From Ruminococcaceae bacterium UBA7217 (GTDB lineage: Bacteria; Bacillota; Clostridia; Oscillospirales; Acutalibacteraceae): a stretch of 64,000 nt of DNA. The first letter of the stretch is position 1. Each line of letters begins with the position of its first letter. The DNA lies in the NCBI GenBank assembly GCA_002490425.1, contig DKTZ01000011.1, positions 1 through 64,000 of the forward strand, read 5' to 3'. The position numbers and the translations under genes were made by a program. Below are positions 7,691 through 16,563 of the stretch, one piece after another. The notes under the pieces were generated by a model. The model did no database searches, had not been told where the DNA came from, and worked only from the letters and a program-made list of their open reading frames with translations.

Positions 7691-9181
7691 ATGTCGATGA
7701 TTAAAACAGAAAATCTGACCTTTTCTTATCCGAACAGCTTTCAAAATGTTTTTGAAAATGTAAATATTCAGCTTGATACCGATTGGAAATTAGGATTTAT
7801 CGGAAGAAACGGCAGAGGAAAAACAACCTTACTGAATCTGTTAATGGGAAAATATGAATACAGCGGAAAAATTTATTCGTCCGTGCAGTTTGATTATTTT
7901 CCTTATACGGTAACGGACAAAAGTCAATCTACAATTGAAATTCTTAGTGAGATTGCCACTGCGGCACAGGAATGGGAATTTATGCGTGAACTCTCGCTTT
8001 TAGATGTTGACGCAGATGCTCTTTACAGACCATTTGAGTTGCTTTCGGGCGGCGAACAGACAAAGGCGCTTTTGGCGGCGCTGTTTTGTAATGAGGGTCA
8101 CTTTTTGCTTATAGATGAGCCTACTAATCATTTGGACGCGAATGGGCGTGAAACGGTAGCGGCATACCTGAAAAAGAAAAAAGGCTTTATTTTGGTTTCT
8201 CACGACCGCAGTTTTTTAGACGGCTGTGTTGACCATATACTGTCGCTTAATAGGAAAAATATTGAGGTACGGAAAGGAACTTTTTCTTCTTGGTTTGAAA
8301 ATTTTGAGCGTCAGCAGAAGAGTGAAACGGCTCAAAATGAACATCTTAAAAAGGAAATTCACCGTTTACGTCAGGCGGCGAAAAAGGCGGCAGTGCAGTC
8401 ACAGCATATTGAAAGCATAAAACACGGAAACGGTATTTTTGATAAAGGCTACGCAGGGCACAAATCCGCCAAAATGATGAAACGGGCTAAGTCGATTGAA
8501 TTAAGACAGCAGCAGGCGGCAGAGGAAAAGGCAGGACTTTTGAAAAATACTGAAACCGCAGAATGTTTAAAGCTTACACCGCTTATTTACCGCTCTTCTC
8601 CGCTCGTTTCTTTTTCCGAAACAGTCATCTGTTACGGTGAAAGGGCAGTGTGCAGTCCGGTAACCTTTTCGGTAAAGAACGGTGACAGAATAGTTCTTGA
8701 CGGTAAAAACGGAAGCGGTAAGTCAAGTCTTATAAAGCTTTTAACGGGTGAAAAAATTGAATACAGCGGACTTGTGAATATTGGCTTGGGTCTTATAATA
8801 TCTTATGTACCGCAGGACTTTTCGTATTTGCGCGGTTCTTTGCACACGCTTGCAGATAAAAGTCAGATTGACGAAAGTCTGTTTAAGACGGTTCTTATAA
8901 AAATGGGATTTGAAAAAGAACAGTTTTTAAAGGATATAAGTGAATTTTCCGCAGGACAAAAGAAAAAGGTGTTGCTTGCACAAAGTCTTTGCGAGAGTGC
9001 GCACATTTATGTTTGGGACGAGCCGTTAAACTATATAGATATATATTCCCGTATGCAGATTGAAAATCTTATTAAAAAATTTAGCCCCACAATGATTTTA
9101 GTTGAGCACGACAAGGCATTTAGGAACGAAATAGGAACCGAAACGGTAGCTGTACTAAAACAGACTGAAAAAATATTTTAA
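7691..9181 (+). CDS. ABC-F ribosome-protection ATPase, Lsa-like
   Basis: The 496-residue soluble protein has two ABC domains and no membrane helices. Domain 1 has Walker A GRNGRGKTT (residues 38-46), signature LSGGEQ, Walker B LLIDEP and the switch SHDR. A charged linker of about 80 residues separates the domains. Domain 2 has Walker A GKNGSGKSS, signature FSAGQKK and Walker B VWDEP. Length and N-terminus match the Lsa/Vga/Msr-type ABC-F group, which binds the ribosomal E site and displaces lincosamides, streptogramins A or pleuromutilins. The drug range cannot be read from sequence. The long leader with a small frame and terminator fits drug-induced expression. A MATE efflux gene with its own promoter follows. 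Confidence 0.9.
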   Translation: MSMIKTENLTFSYPNSFQNVFENVNIQLDTDWKLGFIGRNGRGKTTLLNLLMGKYEYSGKIYSSVQFDYFPYTVTDKSQSTIEILSEIATAAQEWEFMRELSLLDVDADALYRPFELLSGGEQTKALLAALFCNEGHFLLIDEPTNHLDANGRETVAAYLKKKKGFILVSHDRSFLDGCVDHILSLNRKNIEVRKGTFSSWFENFERQQKSETAQNEHLKKEIHRLRQAAKKAAVQSQHIESIKHGNGIFDKGYAGHKSAKMMKRAKSIELRQQQAAEEKAGLLKNTETAECLKLTPLIYRSSPLVSFSETVICYGERAVCSPVTFSVKNGDRIVLDGKNGSGKSSLIKLLTGEKIEYSGLVNIGLGLIISYVPQDFSYLRGSLHTLADKSQIDESLFKTVLIKMGFEKEQFLKDISEFSAGQKKKVLLAQSLCESAHIYVWDEPLNYIDIYSRMQIENLIKKFSPTMILVEHDKAFRNEIGTETVAVLKQTEKIF

Positions 9182-9199
9182 TATTCTTTCATTTCCTTA

Positions 9200-9228
9200 T
9201 TGAAATGCGGAGCGTATGGGACTATAAT
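9200..9228 (+). promoter_or_regulatory. Promoter of the MATE gene
   Basis: TTGAAA and a perfect TATAAT are 17 nt apart, 36 nt before the chosen MATE start. Confidence 0.8.
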
Positions 9229-9263
9229 ACTTGCGATATTTTATGCTTTTATTGGAGAATGTA

Positions 9264-10634
9264 ATGAAACACGAAAACAGTATGCTTCGCGGCAACGCAT
9301 TAAAAAGCATAATAATTTTTGCCTTTCCCATTATGCTTTCGTCGCTTTTGCAGTACAATTACACGCTTGTTGATAATATTATAGTCGGGCGGTATGTAAA
9401 TACTGACGCTTTGGCGGCTGTCGGTAATGTAGGTTCAATAAATTCGTTCATTATCGGTGCGGCGCTGGGACTCACCAGCGGATTTACAATTCCTGTTGCC
9501 CACGCTTTCGGTGCAGGGGACAAAAAGAAGATTACGCTCTATGCATCGGGCAGTATTGTAATTGCATTTTTAATCGGCGTATTTCTTGTCATTTTTGCGC
9601 ATATTGTTTCGTCACCCCTTTTGCGCCTTATCGGCACGCCTGACCAAATAATTGACGTTTCCGAATCTTATGTAAATATTCTTTATTTCGGAATACCGTT
9701 TCAAATGCTTTCAAACAATTTTACGGCAATTTCAAGAGCAGTGGGCGAGAGCAAAAAACCGCTTTACCTCTTCTTGATAAGCTGTGTCGTAAATTTCTTT
9801 CTCGATTTGCTGTTTGTAAAGACGCTAAAATGGGGCGTTGAGGGTGCGGCGGCGGCCACGCTGATTTCTCATATCGTTGCCTCTGTGTTAACAGGATTTT
9901 ATATAATTAAAATCAATAAAGACGTTGAAATTAAGCACAGCGACTTGCGTCTTCGACCGAAAATTGCCCTCGAACAGTTAAAGCTCGGAATTCCCGTTTC
10001 TTTGCAGTTTACCGTAACGTCAATTGGCTCAATGTGCCTGCAAAGCGCTGTAAACTCATTCGGCGCAAATGTTATGGCAGGCTTTACAGCGGCGGGTAGA
10101 GTCGAAAATCTGACAAATATTCCGATGAGCGGCTTGGGTGTTGCAACGCAGACCTTTGTGGGTCAGAATTACGGTGCAGGAAACTATGAGCGAATTATTA
10201 AATCTGTAAAACGGATTTTTGTGCTTGATATTTTGGTGTCAGTCATAATGAGCATTACGCTTTACACAATAGGAATACCTATGGTGTCGCTCTTCTCTTC
10301 AGAGCCTAACAGTGAAATGCTCTTTGCCGCAAAGCATTACATAACCGCAATTTCACTTTGTTACAGCCTTGTTGCCGTGCTTTTTGTTTTAAGAAACACC
10401 TTGCAGGGACTTGGGTTTACTTATTCAAATACAATTGCAGGCGCGGGTGAGCTTTTGGGCAGAATTGCTGTCGCTTTTGTTTTAACTCCGCGTTTAGGCT
10501 TCAATGCCGTTTGCTTTGCAGGCCCTGCGGCATGGCTTTTGGCGGATATTCCCCTTGCGGTTATCTATCTTCATAAGCAAAAGCAATTCAAAAAATTGAG
10601 TGAAAAGAATAAGGTTATACTTGAAAAAAATTAA
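9264..10634 (+). CDS. MATE family multidrug efflux transporter
   Basis: The ATG at 9264 is chosen because GGAG lies 9 nt upstream; an earlier frame start at 9231 would lie at the -10 box. The 456-residue protein has about 12 hydrophobic helices in two related halves. The motif RGNALKSIIIFAFPIMLSS at the start and the GLGVATQTFVGQNYGAGN segment near residue 300 are typical of the NorM/DinF-like MATE group. These pumps expel cationic drugs or metabolites with sodium or proton gradients. Its place right after a ribosome-protection gene suggests a small drug-tolerance locus, but each has its own promoter. Confidence 0.93.
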   Translation: MKHENSMLRGNALKSIIIFAFPIMLSSLLQYNYTLVDNIIVGRYVNTDALAAVGNVGSINSFIIGAALGLTSGFTIPVAHAFGAGDKKKITLYASGSIVIAFLIGVFLVIFAHIVSSPLLRLIGTPDQIIDVSESYVNILYFGIPFQMLSNNFTAISRAVGESKKPLYLFLISCVVNFFLDLLFVKTLKWGVEGAAAATLISHIVASVLTGFYIIKINKDVEIKHSDLRLRPKIALEQLKLGIPVSLQFTVTSIGSMCLQSAVNSFGANVMAGFTAAGRVENLTNIPMSGLGVATQTFVGQNYGAGNYERIIKSVKRIFVLDILVSVIMSITLYTIGIPMVSLFSSEPNSEMLFAAKHYITAISLCYSLVAVLFVLRNTLQGLGFTYSNTIAGAGELLGRIAVAFVLTPRLGFNAVCFAGPAAWLLADIPLAVIYLHKQKQFKKLSEKNKVILEKN

Positions 10635-10649
10635 CAGAAAGAGTATAAT
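10621..10649 (+). promoter_or_regulatory. Promoter split from rubrerythrin by the structured element
   Basis: TTGAAA and TATAAT are 17 nt apart. The -10 box is also the left edge of the structured element at 10644-10784. If the element were removed, this promoter would sit about 30 nt before the rubrerythrin ribosome site. Confidence 0.75.
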
Positions 10650-10784
10650 AACCTCACGAAACATAACGAAATCAAAGATTTCTATGTTTCAGAGAACATT
10701 GTATCATCAAATCTGCCGTACTGCGGTACGGCAAACGGCTTCGCCGCTCTCAAAGACTTCGTCTTTGGATTTGTGATATAATAA
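10644..10784 (+). repeat. Structured element, copy A, flanked by TATAATAA
   Basis: The body (10652-10776, 125 bp) lies between two copies of TATAATAA (10644-10651 and 10777-10784). It folds as a long hairpin (GAAACATA/TATGTTTC plus GAAATC/GATTTC, loop AAA), a linker holding GAGAACATTGT, and a junction closed by ATCAAATC/GATTTGTGAT with three hairpins: GCCGTAC/GTACGGC, CGGC-TTC-GCCG and AAAGAC-TTC-GTCTTT. Copy B at 31726-31861 has the same plan with paired base changes. The right end forms an extended -10 box (TGATATAAT) that could drive rubrerythrin. Confidence 0.85.
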
Positions 10785-10812
10785 ATATATAAACTTTAAG
10801 GAGGTTTTTACT

Positions 10813-11352
10813 ATGGCAAACAAATACGAAGGCACACAGACAGAGAAAAATTTACAGGCTGCTTTTGCAGGCGAGTCACAGGCAAGAAATAAATATACTT
10901 ACTTTGCGTCAGCCGCTAAAAAAGAGGGATATGAGCAGATTGCGGCTCTTTTCTTAAAAACAGCGGACAATGAAAAAGAGCACGCAAAAATGTGGTTTAA
11001 GGAGCTTTCGGGCATAGGCAATACAAGCGAAAATCTTGCCGCTGCCGCAGATGGCGAAAACTACGAATGGACAGATATGTATGAGGGCTTTGCAAAGACC
11101 GCCGAGGAAGAGGGCTTTACAGCTCTTGCCGCAAAATTCAGAGCAGTAGCGGCTATTGAAAAGGCTCACGAGGAAAGGTACCGTGCTCTTCTTAAAAATG
11201 TTGAAACCGCTCAGGTTTTTGAAAAGAGCGAGGTTAAGGTTTGGGAATGCCGTAACTGCGGTCATATCGTAGTCGGCACAAAAGCACCTGAGGTTTGCCC
11301 CGTTTGCGCACATCCTCAAAGCTTTTTTGAGATAAAAGAAGAGAATTATTGA
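10813..11352 (+). CDS. Rubrerythrin
   Basis: The 179-residue protein has an N-terminal ferritin-like four-helix domain with the di-iron ligands in [24 protein letters not shown] and the second ExxxH segment IEKAHEERY, and a C-terminal rubredoxin-like domain with CRNCGHI and CPVCAHP. Rubrerythrins reduce hydrogen peroxide in anaerobes, taking electrons from rubredoxin or NAD(P)H systems, and act in the cytoplasm. The ribosome site AAGGAGG is perfect. The gene seems to be transcribed alone, ending at hairpins at 11373-11433. The promoter region has been split by a structured element. Confidence 0.96.
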   Translation: MANKYEGTQTEKNLQAAFAGESQARNKYTYFASAAKKEGYEQIAALFLKTADNEKEHAKMWFKELSGIGNTSENLAAAADGENYEWTDMYEGFAKTAEEEGFTALAAKFRAVAAIEKAHEERYRALLKNVETAQVFEKSEVKVWECRNCGHIVVGTKAPEVCPVCAHPQSFFEIKEENY

Positions 11353-11372
11353 TTATAAAATTAAATAAGTAA

Positions 11373-11433
11373 GGGACGATGTATGCATCGTCCCAAATTG
11401 TAGGGACAGCCGACTCGGCTGTCCGAATTTTTT
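11373..11433 (+). terminator. Tandem hairpins ending rubrerythrin
   Basis: The first hairpin is GGGACGATG/CATCGTCCC (11373-11394). The second is GGACAGCCG/CGGCTGTCC (11404-11424), followed by a T run, and is the terminator proper. Both begin with the GTAGGG/AAGGG-type lead seen in other hairpin repeats of this window. Confidence 0.8.
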
Positions 11434-11565
11434 ACTTTTTTATCCAAATTTGTGCAAACAAGCGCATAAAAATTCAGAAAAGACTATACAAAAACTAAAT
11501 TTTAGGGTAAAATAACCAAGTGATTTTATTTTAATGATTTTATTGTCAGTTGTTTGGAGGATTTT

Positions 11566-12966
11566 ATGGAGCATAAGAGAAGTTCATTCGGCGGCACTCT
11601 CGGCTTTGTTCTTGCCGCGGCGGGCAGTGCAGTCGGACTCGGTAACATTTGGAGATTTCCGTATTTGGCGGCAAAGGACGGCGGCGGACTTTTTATCATC
11701 ATTTATTTGGTTTTGGCTTTAACCTTCGGTTTTTCTCTTTTGACAACAGAGGTCGCCATAGGCAGAAAGTCAAAGCAAGGACCGCTTACCGCTTACAGTA
11801 AAATTAAAAAAGGCTGGGGCTTCCTCGGCGTGCTCGGGTGCCTTGTCCCTGCCATTATTATGCCTTATTACTGTGTAATCGGCGGCTGGGTAGTAAAATA
11901 TCTGTTTGTGTTTTTAAAGGGCGAGGGCGTATCTGCCGCAAATGACGGTTATTTCACCTCGTTTATCACGGGAGAATATGAACCTATAGTTATGATGGCG
12001 GTATTCTTCTTTATTGTTGCATTTGTAATTTTCCTCGGCGTTAACAAGGGCATTGAAAGTATGTCAAAGGTAATAATGCCGATACTTATTGTCCTTGTAA
12101 TCGGTATTGCGGCGTTTTCACTTACAATAAAATATGAAGCGGATGACGGAACGGTCCGAACGGGACTTCAGGGACTTAAAATATTGCTTGTCCCGAATTT
12201 AGAGGGCATTACGGCAGGTAAGTTTTTGAATGTACTTGTAGATGCTATGGGACAGCTTTTCTTCAGCCTTTCCGTTGCTATGGGAATTATGATTGCTTAC
12301 GGCTCTTATGTCAGCGATAAAGCAAATCTTTCAAAATCCATAAACCAAATTGAAATTTTTGACACGGTTGTAGCAGTGTTGGCAGGCGTAATGATCATAC
12401 CTGCGGTGTTTACGTTTATGGGTCAGGAGGGGCTCGATTCAAGCGGACCGGGGCTTATGTTCATTTCTTTGCCGAAGGTTTTTGCCGCAATGGGCAAGGC
12501 AGGAAATGTTATAGGCTGTCTTTTCTTTGCAATGGTACTTTTTGCGGCGCTTACAAGCGCAATTTCAATTATGGAAGCTGTTGTATCCTCATTTATTGAC
12601 GCATTTAAAATGTCACGTCTTAAAGCAACGGTGTTAGAGGGTGTAATAGCTCTTGCAGGCGCGGTTGTTGTTTGCCTTGGTTACAATAAGCTGTATTTCG
12701 AGGCAAAGCTGCCGACGGCAGACGGCGTTCAGATTCTTGATATTCTCGACTATATCAGCAATAACATACTTATGCCTATTGTTGCAATTGCAACCTGTAT
12801 TCTTATAGGCTGGGTTGTAAAGCCGAAAACAGTTATTGACGAGGTCGAGAAAAGCGGCGGCGTAATGAGCAGAAAAAAGCTTTATGTTGTAATGATTAAA
12901 TATGTAGCCCCCGTTTTGCTTTTCATTCTTTTCTTAAAATCAGTGGGAATAATAAATCTCGGATAA
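11566..12966 (+). CDS. Sodium-dependent NSS family transporter (SNF)
   Basis: The ATG at 11566 follows TTTGGAGG; an upstream TTG frame start lies inside that ribosome site. The 466-residue protein begins with the family signature: GFVLAAAGSAVGLGNIWRFP, which holds the unwound TM1 sodium and substrate site. About 11-12 helices follow, and the size fits the short bacterial NSS proteins, which often lack helix 12. These carriers import amino acids such as tryptophan, tyrosine or leucine with sodium. The substrate here is not known. It stands alone between rubrerythrin and a convergent sulfatase. Confidence 0.94.
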   Translation: MEHKRSSFGGTLGFVLAAAGSAVGLGNIWRFPYLAAKDGGGLFIIIYLVLALTFGFSLLTTEVAIGRKSKQGPLTAYSKIKKGWGFLGVLGCLVPAIIMPYYCVIGGWVVKYLFVFLKGEGVSAANDGYFTSFITGEYEPIVMMAVFFFIVAFVIFLGVNKGIESMSKVIMPILIVLVIGIAAFSLTIKYEADDGTVRTGLQGLKILLVPNLEGITAGKFLNVLVDAMGQLFFSLSVAMGIMIAYGSYVSDKANLSKSINQIEIFDTVVAVLAGVMIIPAVFTFMGQEGLDSSGPGLMFISLPKVFAAMGKAGNVIGCLFFAMVLFAALTSAISIMEAVVSSFIDAFKMSRLKATVLEGVIALAGAVVVCLGYNKLYFEAKLPTADGVQILDILDYISNNILMPIVAIATCILIGWVVKPKTVIDEVEKSGGVMSRKKLYVVMIKYVAPVLLFILFLKSVGIINLG

Positions 12967-12973
12967 AAAACAA

Positions 12974-13006
12974 AAAAGAGAGTCGGCGGTTCGTCTACTC
13001 TCTTTT
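12974..13006. terminator. Bidirectional terminator between NSS and sulfatase genes
   Basis: A 10-bp stem AAAAGAGAGT/ACTCTCTTTT lies 8 nt after the NSS stop. On the minus strand it is followed by a long T-rich run (TTGTTTTTTATCC), so it should end the sulfatase transcript too. Confidence 0.8.
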
Positions 13007-13054
13007 GTTATAATTGGGATGTTTTTTACGATATTTCAACCGGAATTTTATTTT

Positions 13055-13074
13055 GGACGATGTGGGCATCGTCC
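13055..13074. repeat. GGACGATG hairpin repeat
   Basis: The stem GGACGATG/CATCGTCC with loop TGGG sits 6 nt past the sulfatase stop. The same stem with another loop occurs at 11373-11394, so it is a small repeated hairpin. Confidence 0.6.
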
Positions 13075-13079
13075 ACTAC

Positions 13080-14402
13080 TTATTTTTTACTCACTTTAAC
13101 TGCGGGTAAAATTTTAGGTTTCTTTTCGCCTGCATTTACCATTTCCCTTATGAGCATTTTACGCATCTCTTTGCGTACATTGCTGTAATCGGGATTTTTT
13201 ACAAGATTATATTTTTCAATCGGGTCTTTTTCCAAATCGTAAAGGTAGTCCTCAAAATAAACGGGAGAACTGAAAAAGGTAAATCCGGAAACAAAAGGAG
13301 CTTTAACTGAATATTTATATTTCTTCGTCCTTATGGCTCTGCCGCAGTGGCTTTCGGAAATCTGCAAAAATACGCAGTCACGCTCTTCGCCTGTTTCAAT
13401 TTCTTTTATAAGCGATTTACCCATATATTCGGGCGGAATGTCAATCCCTGCAAGCTCTAACAGCGTGGGTGGCAGGTCGATAAGGCTTACAAGCCTATCG
13501 TCTTTCTTTCCGCCTTTAAAAATGCCTCCTGAAATAATGAGCGGAGTGTGAATTGCGCTGTCGTGGCAGGAACGCTTGTATTCCATATTTCTTGTCTTGA
13601 AGTGTGAACCGTGGTCGCTTGCGTAAATTATCACCGTGTTGTCGTAAATCCCCATATCCTTGAGCTTTTTCACGAGTTTGCCCACGTTTTCGTCAATTCG
13701 GTTAATCGCCGCAATGTAATCGGGATACATTTCCTTGTAGTCGCCTTTTAAGAAGGTTAAATCAGGGGGCAGGGGGTAATCTTTAAATTTCGGAACGGTT
13801 TCCGTCGGCCCCTCGTAGCGGTGACGGTCGTTTTGGTGGTGCGGCTCGATTTGTGAAATAAACATAAAGAAAGGCTTGTCTGAAGTCTTTTTATCAAGAT
13901 AATCAAGAGCAAAATCGTTTATGCAGTCCGCGCGGTAGCCTTTAAACTCAACTTTATTATTGTTTTCGTCAAAAACATATCCGTCATATCCGTGAGAGGT
14001 AAATTCAAGTATATCCGCCGCCATCCAATAGTCCTTATATCCGCCTCTCTTTTCTTTCGGCACGGCAGTCTTTTCGCAGTGAAAGCCCTTGCCGGGAAAT
14101 CTGTCCGACGCCAAGTGCCATTTGCCTATGTATGCTGTTTCGTAGCCTGCTTCGTTAAAATATTCCGCCAGCGGTTTAATGTCGTCACAAAGAGGGATAC
14201 CGTTGCAAACGCTCCCGTTTTGTGTGGCGTAAACGCCCGTTTGCAAGCACGCCCTTGCAGGGCCGCAGACCGGCTGACAGGTGTATGAGTTTTCAAATAA
14301 AACACCTTCGTCGGCAAGTTCCATAAGATTCGGCGTAACGGTTTCGTTTACCGTGTCCCACCGCTGTTGGTCAGAAAAATAAAATATTATATTCGGCTTC
14401 AT
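13080..14402 (-). CDS. Sulfatase, cysteine type
   Basis: The 440-residue protein has the sulfatase motif C46-G-P-A-R50 (CxPxR), whose cysteine becomes formylglycine, and the N-terminal metal ligands in YFSDQQR. The IGKWH segment near residue 92 and a late ASDHGSH metal site complete the alkaline-phosphatase-superfamily core. No signal peptide is visible, so it may be cytoplasmic and act on imported sulfated sugars or other sulfate esters. No sulfatase-maturing enzyme lies beside it. The ribosome site is AAGGGTG. It is divergent from proB and convergent with the NSS gene, so it forms a single-gene unit. Substrate unknown. Confidence 0.9.
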   Translation of the reverse strand: MKPNIIFYFSDQQRWDTVNETVTPNLMELADEGVLFENSYTCQPVCGPARACLQTGVYATQNGSVCNGIPLCDDIKPLAEYFNEAGYETAYIGKWHLASDRFPGKGFHCEKTAVPKEKRGGYKDYWMAADILEFTSHGYDGYVFDENNNKVEFKGYRADCINDFALDYLDKKTSDKPFFMFISQIEPHHQNDRHRYEGPTETVPKFKDYPLPPDLTFLKGDYKEMYPDYIAAINRIDENVGKLVKKLKDMGIYDNTVIIYASDHGSHFKTRNMEYKRSCHDSAIHTPLIISGGIFKGGKKDDRLVSLIDLPPTLLELAGIDIPPEYMGKSLIKEIETGEERDCVFLQISESHCGRAIRTKKYKYSVKAPFVSGFTFFSSPVYFEDYLYDLEKDPIEKYNLVKNPDYSNVRKEMRKMLIREMVNAGEKKPKILPAVKVSKK

Positions 14403-14485
14403 AACGCACCCTTAAATTTAATTATTATTTACCATTATATTATAAATTTATATATAATTCAACCGATAAATTAGGTATATTTTGC

Positions 14486-14514
14486 TTGTAAAATCCGTCT
14501 TATTGTGATAAACT
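14486..14514 (+). promoter_or_regulatory. Promoter of proBAC
   Basis: TTGTAA and TAAACT are 17 nt apart, about 30 nt before the proB start. No leader or T-box fits in the short space to the divergent sulfatase. Confidence 0.6.
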
Positions 14515-14545
14515 GAAAATGATATTTATATTGGGAGAATTTTGA

Positions 14546-15313
14546 ATGAGAATCGTTGTAAAGGTTGGAACATCAACACTTGCCCACTCTACGGGCAGAA
14601 TTAACATAAGACGGGTAGGAACGCTTTGTAGAGTGCTCAGCGACCTGCTCAACGCCGGCAATGAAATAATACTCGTTTCGTCAGGCGCTATCGGAATGGG
14701 AATGGGTAAGCTGTCGCTCGACAATAAGCCTGAGGATATGGCTACAAAGCAGGCGGCGGCGGCAGTCGGTCAGTGCGAGCTTATGTATATTTACGATAAA
14801 GAATTTTCGGAATACAATCACACAATTGCGCAGATTCTTATTACGAATTCAATTGTAAACAATGAAACCGATCACAAAAATTTCATAAATACGGTGTCAA
14901 GACTTTTGGACTTCGGCGTTATGCCGATTATCAATGAGAATGACACAATTTCAACCGAGGAAATTGTTATAGGTGACAACGACACTTTGGGCGCTATTGT
15001 TGCCACAAGCCTTAATGCCGATTTACTTATTATTCTGTCGGATATTGACGGGCTATATGACAAAGACCCGAGGACAAACAGTGACGCAGTGCTGATTCAC
15101 GAGGTTTACGAAATAAATAACGATATTATGCTTATGGGCAAGGGCACAGGCTCAACGCTTGGCACGGGCGGAATGCACACGAAGCTGCGTGCGGCAAAGG
15201 CGGTTACCGAAAAGGGTATTGATATGGTTATTGCAAACGGCAGTGATCCGAATGTTTTATATGATATTGTCGAAAAAGAGAATATCGGCACAAGATTTTA
15301 CGGAAAGAAATGA
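14546..15313 (+). CDS. proB: Glutamate 5-kinase, short form without PUA domain
   Basis: ProB phosphorylates glutamate, the first step of proline synthesis. The 255-residue protein has the amino-acid kinase fold: the N-terminal VVKVGTSTL phosphate loop, VSSGAIGMGMG, the NENDTIS substrate loop and LSDIDGLYDKDP. The usual enzyme has about 365 residues with a C-terminal PUA domain; here only the kinase domain is present, a known short form in Clostridia and others, and the end overlaps proA cleanly, so this is not a truncation by mutation. The ribosome site is GGGAG. It leads the proBAC operon and overlaps proA by ATGA. Confidence 0.96.
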   Translation: MRIVVKVGTSTLAHSTGRINIRRVGTLCRVLSDLLNAGNEIILVSSGAIGMGMGKLSLDNKPEDMATKQAAAAVGQCELMYIYDKEFSEYNHTIAQILITNSIVNNETDHKNFINTVSRLLDFGVMPIINENDTISTEEIVIGDNDTLGAIVATSLNADLLIILSDIDGLYDKDPRTNSDAVLIHEVYEINNDIMLMGKGTGSTLGTGGMHTKLRAAKAVTEKGIDMVIANGSDPNVLYDIVEKENIGTRFYGKK

Positions 15314-16563
15314 AAACTATGACTACAAACGAGATACTTATTGCGGCAAAGAATGCGAAAAGTGACATAAAATGCCTTACAAATGAAGAAAAAAATAACG
15401 CCATAAGCGTAATGGCGGATAAGCTTATTTTAAATGCTGATTACATACTCTGTGAAAACGAGAAAGACATAAACGATGCAAGGGGCAAAATTTCGGATGT
15501 TATGATTGACCGCCTGTCTTTATCAAAAGACAGAATAACCGCTATGGCAAACGGTATGCGAGAGGTTATGGCTCTTCCTGACCCCAACGGAAAAATACTT
15601 AACACCGTAACAAGACCAAACGGGCTTGTTATTGAAAAAACGGCTGTGCCTATGGGCGTAATCGGCATAATCTATGAGAGCCGACCGAATGTTACGAGCG
15701 ACGCCGCAGTGCTTTGCTTTAAAAGCTCAAATGTGTGCGTACTGAGGGGCGGCAAAGAGGCTTACAGAACGTCAAAGGCTATTGTAAATGCTCTTCGTGA
15801 AGGGCTTGAAGCTTGCGGAATAAACAAAAATGCCATTCAGCTCATAGACGATACAACAAGGGCGAGCGCCAACGAAATGATGACCGCAAAGGGCAAAATT
15901 GATTTGCTGATACCCCGAGGCGGCAAGGGCCTTATCAGCGCCTGCGTTAAAAATGCGACCGTGCCGTGCATTGAAACGGGTACGGGAATTTGCCATATTT
16001 ATGTTGAAAAAACGGCTGACACCGAAACAGCGCTGAACATTATCGATAATGCTAAGACCTCACGTCCGTCGGTCTGCAATGCCTGCGAGGTTGCGGTAAT
16101 TGACGAAGAAATTGCATCTGATTTTCTTCCCCGTCTTTATGAACGGCTGACTAAAAACAGGGAAAATCCCGTGAAATTTGTTGTCGATGAAAAAGCGGCG
16201 AAAATTATTGACGGTGTTCCCGCAGGGGACGACGGTTTTGACACGGAATTTCTTGACTATGTGTTGGCTGTTAAGGTGGTAAAAAATATAGAAGAAGCGG
16301 TTGAGCATATTTTGGCTCATTCAACGGGTCACAGCGAGGCAATTGTGACAAGCGATATGGAAAAGGCTGAATATTTTGTAAATAATACGGATTCAGCGGC
16401 AGTTTATGTTAACGCCTCAACCCGTTTTACCGACGGCGGCGAATTCGGACTCGGCTGCGAAATGGGCATTTCGACTCAGAAAACCCATGCAAGAGGACCT
16501 ATGGGGCTTTCTGAGCTTATGACATACCATTATGTAATTAAAGGAAACGGACAGGTGAGATGA
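15310..16563 (+). CDS. proA: Gamma-glutamyl phosphate reductase
   Basis: ProA reduces gamma-glutamyl phosphate with NADPH to glutamate semialdehyde, the second step of proline synthesis. The 417-residue length is normal. The aldehyde-dehydrogenase fold is seen in VIGIIYESRPNVTSDAAVL, in the segment LRGGKEA and in the catalytic cysteine region RPSVCNACEV near residue 255. The start overlaps the proB stop by ATGA; a second ATG three codons on is also possible. The stop TGA is followed directly by the GTG start of proC, so all three enzymes are made from one message. Confidence 0.97.
   Translation: MKTMTTNEILIAAKNAKSDIKCLTNEEKNNAISVMADKLILNADYILCENEKDINDARGKISDVMIDRLSLSKDRITAMANGMREVMALPDPNGKILNTVTRPNGLVIEKTAVPMGVIGIIYESRPNVTSDAAVLCFKSSNVCVLRGGKEAYRTSKAIVNALREGLEACGINKNAIQLIDDTTRASANEMMTAKGKIDLLIPRGGKGLISACVKNATVPCIETGTGICHIYVEKTADTETALNIIDNAKTSRPSVCNACEVAVIDEEIASDFLPRLYERLTKNRENPVKFVVDEKAAKIIDGVPAGDDGFDTEFLDYVLAVKVVKNIEEAVEHILAHSTGHSEAIVTSDMEKAEYFVNNTDSAAVYVNASTRFTDGGEFGLGCEMGISTQKTHARGPMGLSELMTYHYVIKGNGQVR

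Noticed and set aside
11554..11565. TTG start of the NSS transporter
   Set aside because: The TTG overlaps the ribosome site of the ATG at 11566, which fits the family N-terminus.
14546..15313. Truncated proB
   Set aside because: The kinase domain is complete and overlaps proA by ATGA; short ProB without the PUA domain is known in Firmicutes.
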